Assembly: GCA_045535305.1 (NCBI GenBank)
Contig: JAZSLJ010000071.1
Coordinates: 1-6,196, forward strand
Direction of reading: 5' to 3'
DNA from: UBA1081 sp045535305
GTDB taxonomy: Bacteria > Bacillota > Clostridia > Oscillospirales > Acutalibacteraceae
Length of the DNA: 6,196 bases
The position numbers were made by a program, and so were the translations under genes. Of the stretch, positions 1 through 4,645 are shown piece after piece. Positions within the stretch are counted from its first letter, which is position 1, and every line of letters starts with the position of its first letter. The notes under the pieces were generated by a model. It did no database searches and was not told the origin of the DNA. It saw nothing but the letters and a program-made list of their open reading frames with translations.

Positions 1-1
1 T

Positions 2-28
2 GTGCTGATTGAAGAAGATAAACAATAA
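2..28 (+). CDS. Possible C-terminal end of a plus-strand gene (partial)
   Basis: Reading from base 2, the frame is open for eight codons (VLIEEDKQ) and stops at TAA 26-28. The other two plus frames hit TGA within the first four codons. An acidic/polar tail is a plausible protein C-terminus. If real, this gene converges on ctsR, and the inverted repeat beginning at 18 spans both stop codons. Eight codons is far too little to name a product, and an open frame this short can arise by chance. Confidence 0.25.
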   Translation: MLIEEDKQ

Positions 29-158
29 TTTAATGTACAATGTACAATTTACAATGTACAATTATTGAATAATATATAAATCGGGTTAAAGGGCGAAGCC
101 CTTTCCTTCATTGTACATTATACATTGTAAATTGTTAATTCGCTAAATTATTGTTTAT
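18..158. repeat. Gene-less palindromic element with heptad-repeat arms (element 1)
   Basis: The outermost 15 bases (18-32, ATAAACAATAATTTA) are perfectly inverted at 144-158. A second perfect 15-base inverted pair is ACAATTTACAATGTA at 44-58 and its complement at 121-135. The left arm is four in-phase heptads (35-62), three being GTACAAT and one TTACAAT. The right arm is four heptads of the inverted unit ATTGTAC with small variations (110-137). Between the arms lie an AT-rich spacer and the hairpin block at 83-108. The right outer repeat overlaps the ctsR stop codon by a few bases. It has no coding capacity. Element 2 at 1930-2412 is organised alike, so I read this as a solo (MITE-like) or deleted relative. 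A role as a structured bidirectional terminator between convergent genes is an alternative, but neither strand has a clear U-tract. Confidence 0.7.
83..108. repeat. Hairpin block shared with 2356-2381 (copy 1)
   Basis: The core AAAGGGCGAAGCCCTTT (88-104) forms a 7-bp stem with a GAA triloop. Its centre GCGAAGC is a sequence known to form unusually stable DNA mini-hairpins. The surrounding 26 bases match 2356-2381 at 24 positions, in the same orientation. The two differences (C94 with G98 here, T with A in the other copy) pair with each other. In both copies the right-hand tandem-repeat arm begins within a few bases of the hairpin's CCTT tail. Confidence 0.8.
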
Positions 159-598
159 GCTAACAGCATCTGTTTTAATATCGCTGCCCGTATTCTGCCT
201 CTTAATTCGGGTGGCACGGTTTTATAGCAGTTTTCGTTAATTGCTGCAAGCATAATTTTTGCTTTTTCAGCTTCAAGCATTTCCCTATGATTAAGGTTTA
301 TAATAATAGCTTTTGCAGATTGCTCGCTTATTGAATCACCTATAGAGTTAATTATATGCATAAGAATCTGCTGCTTAGTATTATAATTTATACGGGTGAT
401 TTTGATGTATCCGCCGCCGCCCCGCTGACTTTCAACTGTGTAACCCCGTTCGGGTGTGAACCTTGATGATATAACGTAATTTATCTGACTCGGTACACAG
501 CCTAACTGCTGAGCAAATTCGTTGCGTTTTATTTCCGCTCTGCCTGTTTCTTCAAGCATTTCGGTAAGTATTTTTGCTATTTCGTTGCTGAGATTCAT
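155..598 (-). CDS. ctsR: CtsR, heat-shock (class III stress gene) transcriptional repressor
   Basis: CtsR is the DNA-binding repressor of clp protease and chaperone genes in Firmicutes. It leaves DNA on heating and is controlled by the McsA/McsB arginine kinase and Clp proteases. The 147-residue length is close to the usual ~150. The N-terminal winged helix-turn-helix carries the family hallmark GCVPSQINYVISSRFTPERG (33-52). It is followed by the wing R59-GGGG-Y64, whose tetraglycine loop is the known heat-sensing element. The C-terminal half (about 75-147) is the helical dimerisation/control domain, ending in an ELRGRIRAAILKQML helix. The ATG at 598-596 follows an AAGGAG site (plus 609-614) 10 bases away. 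CtsR operators flank its promoter, so autoregulation is expected. mcsA, mcsB and clpC, the usual downstream partners, are not seen in the 154 bases left before the window edge. Those bases hold the palindromic element instead, so here ctsR looks monocistronic or last in its transcript. Confidence 0.96.
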   Translation of the reverse strand: MNLSNEIAKILTEMLEETGRAEIKRNEFAQQLGCVPSQINYVISSRFTPERGYTVESQRGGGGYIKITRINYNTKQQILMHIINSIGDSISEQSAKAIIINLNHREMLEAEKAKIMLAAINENCYKTVPPELRGRIRAAILKQMLLA

Positions 599-615
599 TT
601 TTATTCATCTCCTTA

Positions 616-638
616 TTTGACTTTGACTATCTTTGACC
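616..638 (-). promoter_or_regulatory. CtsR operator downstream of the ctsR start point
   Basis: On the minus strand 638-622 reads GGTCAAAGATAGTCAAA, an exact match to the CtsR consensus RGTCAAANANRGTCAAA (two heptads, 3-base gap). It is followed by a further GTCAAA (621-616). The site lies between the predicted transcription start (about 643) and the ribosome-binding site of ctsR, where bound repressor would block elongation or open-complex formation. Confidence 0.9.
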
Positions 639-649
639 TTGTGATTAAT

Positions 650-677
650 ATTATAGTGAATTTTCTGTAAAAGTCAA
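650..677 (-). promoter_or_regulatory. Sigma-A promoter of ctsR
   Basis: On the minus strand the -35 is TTGACT (677-672), the spacer is 16 bases and the -10 is a perfect TATAAT (655-650). The predicted start near 643 gives a leader of about 45 bases. The -35 box is itself made of the CtsR heptad at 672-678, so repressor binding would directly occlude polymerase. Confidence 0.85.
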
Positions 678-695
678 AGGTCAAAAATGGTCAAA
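672..695 (+). promoter_or_regulatory. CtsR operator overlapping the ctsR -35 region
   Basis: Bases 679-695 read GGTCAAAAATGGTCAAA, an exact match to RGTCAAANANRGTCAAA. They are directly preceded by a third heptad, AGTCAAA (672-678). The orientation is opposite to that of the operator at 616-638, so the two face each other across the -10 region. They are strong support for the identity of the adjacent repressor gene. Confidence 0.9.
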
Positions 696-729
696 AATAA
701 GGTTTGATTTTCATTTAGCTCCTGTTTTC

Positions 730-746
730 TTTGATTTTCTTTGATT
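730..746 (-). promoter_or_regulatory. Degenerate CtsR-like site in the divergent region
   Basis: The minus strand of 746-730 reads AATCAAAGAAAATCAAA. It fits the CtsR consensus at 15 of 17 positions with the correct 3-base gap; the only departures are A for G at position 2 of each heptad. A lone TTTGATT lies at 703-709. It may be a weak or decayed operator, but the stretch is T-rich and the match could be coincidental. Confidence 0.3.
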
Positions 747-791
747 TTTAATAAAATATCTTGATTTTTCTCAATTTTGGCTATTGCGTGA

Positions 792-819
792 TTGACATTT
801 TTTTAATTATGATTATACT
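792..819 (+). promoter_or_regulatory. Sigma-A promoter of the prfA operon
   Basis: A perfect -35 TTGACA (792-797), a 16-base spacer and a -10 TATACT (814-819) lie 35 bases upstream of the prfA start codon. The DNA around them is very AT-rich. No other promoter of this quality was seen between the genes of the plus-strand run, so it probably drives the whole operon. Confidence 0.8.
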
Positions 820-854
820 ATTATATAGAAATTATTAACAGAACGGAGATATTT

Positions 855-1925
855 ATGCTCAGTAAACTTGTAACCGTTGAAAAAAGATTTGAAGAGGTCA
901 ACGCTTTGCTTTGCAGCAGTGATGTTGCATCCGATATGGAAAAGTATACGGCTCTTATGAAAGAGCTTAAACATTTAACTCCCATTGTTGAAAAATTCCG
1001 CGAGTACAAGGCGGCAGAAAGCACTCATGCAGAAGCGGAAGAAATGCTCTCATCGGGCGGACTTGACAAGGATTTTAAAGAAATGGTGCAGGAGGAATTT
1101 GAGCAGTCAAAGGCAGATATGGCTGTGTTTTATGAGGAGCTTAAAATTCTGCTTCTGCCCAGAGACCCCAATGACGACAAAAACGTTATCGTTGAAATCC
1201 GTGGCGGTGCAGGCGGTGAGGAAAGTGCATTGTTTGCATACGACCTTTACAGAATGTACTCAATGTATGCCGAAACAAAGGGCTTTAAGATAGAGGTGCT
1301 GAACCTTAACGAAACAGAGCTTGGCGGTATTAAGGAAATCAGCTTTATGATAAACGGCGAGGGCGCATATTCACGCTTTAAGTTTGAAAGCGGTGTTCAC
1401 CGTGTTCAGCGTGTGCCCGAAACAGAGTCGGGCGGCAGAATTCATACCTCAACCGTAACAGTTGCGGTTCTTCCCGAGGCTCAGGCGGTTGAGTTCGAGC
1501 TTAACGAGGCTGACCTTGTGTTTGAAGCATTCCGTGCAAGCGGTGCGGGCGGTCAGAAGGTTAACAAAACATCTTCTGCTGTACGAGTTATCCATATTCC
1601 CACCGGTACGGTTGTTGAATGTCAGGTTGAACGTAGCCAGTATCAGAATAAGGACAGAGCCGTTGAGCTTCTTCGTGCAAGGCTTTATGATGAAGAATGC
1701 TGCAAACAGCAGGCGGCTATTGACGGCGAAAGACGTTCACAGGTAGGTACGGGCGACAGAAGTGAAAGAATCCGCACTTATAACTATCCTCAGGGCAGAG
1801 TTACCGACCACAGAATAGGACTTACACTCTATAAGCTTGATGCCATTCTTAACGGCGACCTTGACGAGGTTATTGATTCACTTATTACGGCAGATACGGC
1901 GGAGAAACTGAAAAATAATTCATAA
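855..1925 (+). CDS. prfA: Peptide chain release factor 1 (RF1)
   Basis: RF1 recognises UAA and UAG in the ribosomal A site and triggers hydrolysis of the peptidyl-tRNA ester. The 356-residue length is typical. Domain 1 is a coiled-coil N-terminal region (about 1-100). It is followed by the conserved RGGAGGEESALFA segment (116-128). The RF1-type codon-reading tripeptide is P188-E189-T190 in RVPETESGGR, in the position of the PxT motif, where RF2 has SPF. The catalytic GGQ is at 232-234 in SGAGGQKVNKTSSAVR; the glutamine is the usual methylation target of PrmC. The C-terminal DRSERIRTYN and RVTDHRIGLT blocks are intact. The ATG follows GGAG (845-848) by 6 bases and its own promoter at 792-819. 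prmC, a common neighbour, is absent here; the next gene is the four-helix-bundle cassette and then Sua5. prfA near sua5 is a common Firmicute arrangement. Confidence 0.97.
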   Translation: MLSKLVTVEKRFEEVNALLCSSDVASDMEKYTALMKELKHLTPIVEKFREYKAAESTHAEAEEMLSSGGLDKDFKEMVQEEFEQSKADMAVFYEELKILLLPRDPNDDKNVIVEIRGGAGGEESALFAYDLYRMYSMYAETKGFKIEVLNLNETELGGIKEISFMINGEGAYSRFKFESGVHRVQRVPETESGGRIHTSTVTVAVLPEAQAVEFELNEADLVFEAFRASGAGGQKVNKTSSAVRVIHIPTGTVVECQVERSQYQNKDRAVELLRARLYDEECCKQQAAIDGERRSQVGTGDRSERIRTYNYPQGRVTDHRIGLTLYKLDAILNGDLDEVIDSLITADTAEKLKNNS

Positions 1926-1929
1926 CAGA

Positions 1930-1962
1930 GTTAGGAGTTAGGAGTGATGAGTTAGGAGTTAA
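1930..1962 (+). repeat. Left arm of tandem heptads (GTTAGGA)
   Basis: There are four in-phase heptads: GTTAGGA at 1930-1936, 1937-1943 and 1951-1957, and GTGATGA at 1944-1950, then the start of a fifth. It is an imperfect inverted copy (27/33) of 2380-2412, so the operon transcript could fold into a long stem enclosing the small gene. The end of the arm also forms a local hairpin, GGAGTT-AAAA-AACTCC (1955-1970). Confidence 0.8.
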
Positions 1963-2001
1963 AAAACTCCGTTCGCTCTACTTCTATAACAGGTGATAAA
2001 T

Positions 2002-2352
2002 ATGTCAAAAAGTATAACCTATGAAAAAAGTAAAGCTTTTTCAGTTCGGATTGTACGATTATGTGATTATCTTAAACATACAAAAAAAGAATATATTATG
2101 TCGATGCAGTTGTTGCGATGCGGAACAAGCATTGGTGCAAATATAGCTGAAGCCGAGTGTGCCATAAGTAAAAAAGATTTTGTAGCCAAGATGTATATTG
2201 CTTTCAAAGAATGCAATGAAACAAAATATTGGCTTGATATTCTTTATGAAACTAATTATTTAAGTGATAAGCAATTCAAGTCAATCAACAAGGATTGTGT
2301 TGAATTATATAAACTTTTGGCATCAATTACAAAGAGTGTGCAAATTGATTAA
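2002..2352 (+). CDS. Four-helix-bundle protein, 23S rRNA intervening-sequence (S23/IVP) family
   Basis: This 116-residue protein belongs to the family first found encoded in intervening sequences within 23S rRNA genes, as in Leptospira and Coxiella, and related in fold to the Avd protein of diversity-generating retroelements. Its molecular function is not established. The signature is plain: QLLRCGTSIGANIAEA (36-51) followed by SKKDFVAKMYIAFKE (56-70) and CNETKYWLDIL (71-81). The whole chain is predicted helical, with no signal peptide or membrane segment. I chose ATG 2002 because GGTGA (1992-1996) lies 5 bases upstream; a GTG at 1993 in frame would overlap that site. The gene is AT-rich relative to the operon and enclosed by inverted heptad arms. 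Its stop codon is 3 bases before the conserved hairpin block. This suggests a passenger or core gene of a small element that co-transcribes with prfA. Confidence 0.9.
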   Translation: MSKSITYEKSKAFSVRIVRLCDYLKHTKKEYIMSMQLLRCGTSIGANIAEAECAISKKDFVAKMYIAFKECNETKYWLDILYETNYLSDKQFKSINKDCVELYKLLASITKSVQID

Positions 2353-2355
2353 AAA

Positions 2356-2381
2356 GGGTTAAAGGGTGAAACCCTTTCCTT
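2356..2381. repeat. Hairpin block shared with 83-108 (copy 2)
   Basis: AAAGGGTGAAACCCTTT (2361-2377) is a 7-bp stem with a GAA triloop. The 26-base block is 24/26 identical to 83-108, and the two changes preserve pairing (T-A in place of C-G). It starts 3 bases after the stop of the four-helix-bundle gene and runs into the right heptad arm. With no U-tract behind it, it does not look like an intrinsic terminator. It could stabilise the 3' end of the small mRNA or serve as a recognition site. Confidence 0.8.
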
Positions 2382-2412
2382 AACTCCTCACTCCTCACTT
2401 CTCATTCCTCAC
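2380..2412 (+). repeat. Right arm of tandem heptads (TCCTCAC)
   Basis: In-phase heptads TCCTCAC occur at 2385-2391, 2392-2398 and 2406-2412, with TTCTCAT at 2399-2405 and CCTTAAC at 2378-2384. Read on the minus strand the unit is GTGAGGA, close to GTTAGGA of the left arm. The arm ends 6 bases before the GGTGA ribosome-binding site of the next gene. Confidence 0.8.
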
Positions 2413-2428
2413 TAAAATGGTGATAATT

Positions 2429-4063
2429 TTGAAAAACACATTAAAACTAAAAACTTATGATATAAATAACGACCTGGCGGACATACAGACTGCGGCGGAT
2501 ATTTTAAAAAACGGCGGAGTGGTTGCAATTCCTACGGAAACGGTTTACGGTCTTGCGGCAGATGCTTTTAATGAAGATGCAGTAAGATATGTATACAAGG
2601 CAAAGGGCAGACCGAGTAACAATCCGTTCATTGTGCATATTTCGTCTTTTGAACAGATTTATTCACTTGCAAAGGTTGTACCCGATAGTGCAAAAAAGCT
2701 TGCTGAAAAGTTCTGGCCGGGCCCTCTTACAATAATCCTTCCCAAAAGGGATGAAGTCCCCTCTGTTACAAGCGGCGGTCTTGATACTATCGCAATAAGA
2801 TTCCCCTCACATCCCGTTGCAAACAAAATTATTGAATTGTCCTGTCCTCTTGCGGCTCCGTCAGCTAATATTTCGGGATTTCCCAGTCCTACCGCTTTTG
2901 AGCACGTGGAAGCGGATATGATGGGCAGAGCTGACGCTATATGCGACGGCGGTGAATGTAACGTGGGTGTTGAATCTACCGTTATTTCACTCGCAACAGA
3001 TGTTCCTTTGCTTTGCAGACCCGGCGGAGTAACACTTGACCAGCTTCGTGAGGTGCTGGGCGAGGTACAGCTTGCAGAGAGTATTCTTAAACCTATGAAA
3101 GAGGGCGAAGCTGCACCCTCACCGGGTATGATGTATAAGCACTATTCACCAAAAGCCGAGCTTACGGTGGTAAGAGGTAATTTTGAAGAATTTAAAGTCT
3201 ATGCTCAATCTTCGGATTTTGATTCCGTAATGTGCTTTGAGGGTGAAGACGAATATTTTAAAGATAAAATTACCGTTACATTCGGTACGGAAAATGACCC
3301 GCTTTCACAGGCACAAAGGCTGTTTTTTGCTTTGCGCGAGCTTGATGAAAAGGGTGCAGACAAGGTGCTTGTGAGAAGTCCGAAAAAAGACGGTGTAGGT
3401 CTTGCGGTGTGCAACAGGCTCTACCGCGCGGCGGCATTCAGATTCATAAATGCTTTCAGCCGCCCCATTATAGGTCTTACAGGTCCGACAGGTGCAGGTA
3501 AAGGGTATGTTGCCGATTATCTTACAAAAATCGGTTGTTATGTGGTTGATACCGACCTTGTTGCAAGAGAAATTACAATGAAAGGCTCGCCGCATCTTAA
3601 AGTGCTTGCAGAGCATTTCGGTGAGGATATTATAAATCCCGAGGGTGAGCTTGACAGAAAGCTCCTTGCATCAAGAGCTTTTAAAGATAAAGAAAGTCAA
3701 GAACTTCTCAATTCGATTACACATCCCCAAATTATAAGAATTTCAATGGAAAGATGCATTGATGCACTTGAAAACGGCGCTGTTGCGGCGGTGATTGATG
3801 CACCGTTGCTGTTTGAATGTGAAGCGGATAAGCTATGTAATACCGTAATTGCCGTTACAGCTCCCGAAGATATCCGTCTTGAAAGAATAATGCAAAGGGA
3901 TTCAATCAGCCGTGAGCAGGCGCTTTCACGTATGTCCGTACAGCATAATGATGAGTTTTATACTGAAAAATCGGAATTTGTTGTGCGTTCGTATGCTCCT
4001 TTTGATGTTGCGGCGGAGCTTAATTCTTTCGTGCATAAATATCTGAAAGTACAGGTGAAATGA
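2429..4063 (+). CDS. sua5-coaE: Fused L-threonylcarbamoyladenylate synthase (Sua5) and dephospho-CoA kinase (CoaE)
   Basis: Two enzymes share one 544-residue chain. The Sua5/YrdC half makes threonylcarbamoyl-AMP from threonine, bicarbonate and ATP for t6A37 of tRNA. It shows PTETVYGLAADA (35-46), KGRP (59-62), PSANISG (144-150) and the Sua5-specific C-terminal domain starting at SPGMMYKHYSP (231-241), running to about 335. The CoaE half, from about 345, phosphorylates dephospho-CoA, the last step of CoA synthesis. It shows a P-loop GPTGAGKG (352-359), DTD (374-376), a THP motif (H432) and DAPLLFE (457-463). The junction has no stop, ribosome-binding site or start codon. The P-loop lysine is followed by Gly, not the usual Ser/Thr. 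I chose TTG 2429 because GGTGA (2419-2423) lies 5 bases upstream, the same spacing as in the genes before and after; ATG 2417 (4 residues longer) lacks such a site. The lytic transglycosylase gene starts right after its stop. Confidence 0.93.
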   Translation: MKNTLKLKTYDINNDLADIQTAADILKNGGVVAIPTETVYGLAADAFNEDAVRYVYKAKGRPSNNPFIVHISSFEQIYSLAKVVPDSAKKLAEKFWPGPLTIILPKRDEVPSVTSGGLDTIAIRFPSHPVANKIIELSCPLAAPSANISGFPSPTAFEHVEADMMGRADAICDGGECNVGVESTVISLATDVPLLCRPGGVTLDQLREVLGEVQLAESILKPMKEGEAAPSPGMMYKHYSPKAELTVVRGNFEEFKVYAQSSDFDSVMCFEGEDEYFKDKITVTFGTENDPLSQAQRLFFALRELDEKGADKVLVRSPKKDGVGLAVCNRLYRAAAFRFINAFSRPIIGLTGPTGAGKGYVADYLTKIGCYVVDTDLVAREITMKGSPHLKVLAEHFGEDIINPEGELDRKLLASRAFKDKESQELLNSITHPQIIRISMERCIDALENGAVAAVIDAPLLFECEADKLCNTVIAVTAPEDIRLERIMQRDSISREQALSRMSVQHNDEFYTEKSEFVVRSYAPFDVAAELNSFVHKYLKVQVK

Positions 4064-4633
4064 TTGGCGAAAAAACAAAAAAGAATATTTATTTCTTTGT
4101 TTAAATTTGTTATAATAGTTGTAGTTATTGTACTTTGTGTGAATATCGGCTATGAAAAAATTTCAGAATATCTGTATCCCAAAAAATATTCTGAATATGT
4201 TGAAAAATATGCCGCAGAATATGAAATAAGTGAAAATCTGCTTTACGCTGTAATACGTACGGAGAGCAGTTTTGACCCCGAGGCGGTTTCTTCGGTTGGT
4301 GCAAGAGGTCTTACCCAGATAACGGAAGATACTTTTGACTGGCTGCTTACAAAAACAGATGAAAGCTATGATTTTGATGATTTGTTCACGCCCGAAATTT
4401 CAATAAAATACGGTGCGCTGTTCCTTTCAATTTTACAGGAAGAATATGCAATAACCGAAACGGTGGTTGCGGCGTATCACGCAGGTATGGGTAATGTTTC
4501 AGGCTGGCTTAACGATTCAAGGTATTCCGATGACGGTCAGCATTTAAAAACCACTCCTATTTCCGACACAAATCACTATGTTGACAAAGTCATGTCGGCA
4601 ATAGATAAATATTATGAGATTTATAATTCTTAG
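4064..4633 (+). CDS. Membrane-anchored lytic transglycosylase (SLT domain)
   Basis: This 189-residue protein probably cleaves the MurNAc-GlcNAc bond of peptidoglycan, forming 1,6-anhydro-muramyl ends. A basic N-terminus (KKQKR) precedes a hydrophobic helix at about 9-27, so it should be a signal anchor with the enzyme outside the membrane. The Slt-type domain spans about 42-185. The catalytic glutamate is E67 in IRTESSFDPEAVSSVGARG, followed by GLTQI (82-86) and AAYHAGMGNVSGWL (136-149); the usual AYNAG is AYHAG here. The TTG start directly follows the TGA of the preceding gene, with AGGTGA (4053-4058) 5 bases upstream, inside that gene, so translation is probably coupled. An ATG at 4060 overlapping the stop is in the wrong frame. 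A small SLT gene after coaE is common in Clostridia. Confidence 0.93.
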   Translation: MAKKQKRIFISLFKFVIIVVVIVLCVNIGYEKISEYLYPKKYSEYVEKYAAEYEISENLLYAVIRTESSFDPEAVSSVGARGLTQITEDTFDWLLTKTDESYDFDDLFTPEISIKYGALFLSILQEEYAITETVVAAYHAGMGNVSGWLNDSRYSDDGQHLKTTPISDTNHYVDKVMSAIDKYYEIYNS

Positions 4634-4645
4634 GAGGAAAAATAT

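Larger units (their letters stand above)
1930..2412 (+). mobile_element. Putative cassette: heptad-repeat inverted arms around an S23-family gene (element 2)
   Basis: The unit is bounded by a left arm of GTTAGGA-type heptads (1930-1962) and an imperfectly inverted right arm of TCCTCAC-type heptads (2380-2412). The arms match at 27 of 33 positions when one is reversed and complemented. Inside lie a leader, one gene (2002-2352) and a hairpin block (2356-2381) that also occurs in element 1. The gene is markedly AT-richer than its neighbours (hand count for 2041-2340: 94 G+C of 300, against 56 of 120 in 1201-1260 plus 1321-1380 of prfA). The cassette begins 4 bases after the prfA stop codon and ends just before the ribosome-binding site of sua5-coaE, so it interrupts no gene. 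No transposase is present. Mobility is inferred from structure, not shown. Confidence 0.6.

Noticed and set aside
83..108. Hairpin as an intrinsic terminator of ctsR or of a convergent gene
   Set aside because: Neither strand has a U-tract after the stem, and the same block recurs beside the S23-family gene inside an operon that appears to continue.
821..1024. Minus-strand open frame opposite the prfA start
   Set aside because: It overlaps the prfA promoter and N-terminus, has no family resemblance and no ribosome-binding site of note.
1993..2352. GTG start at 1993 for the four-helix-bundle gene
   Set aside because: The GTG lies inside the GGTGA ribosome-binding site that fits ATG 2002 with 5-base spacing; the extra three residues add nothing recognisable.
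1930..2412. Heptad arms as a CRISPR array or iterons
   Set aside because: The units are contiguous 7-mers without spacers, no cas or replication genes are present, and the arms are inverted around a gene.
2417..2428. ATG 2417 as start of the Sua5-CoaE gene
   Set aside because: No Shine-Dalgarno precedes it, since the upstream bases are the CT-rich heptad arm. TTG 2429 has GGTGA at the same spacing as its neighbours. It remains possible, and the difference is four residues.
3305..3616. Minus-strand open frame over the Sua5-CoaE junction
   Set aside because: It is antisense to a continuous two-domain coding region with no recognisable product.
4060..4080. ATG 4060 overlapping the Sua5-CoaE stop as the transglycosylase start
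   Set aside because: It is out of frame with the SLT domain; the in-frame start is TTG 4064.
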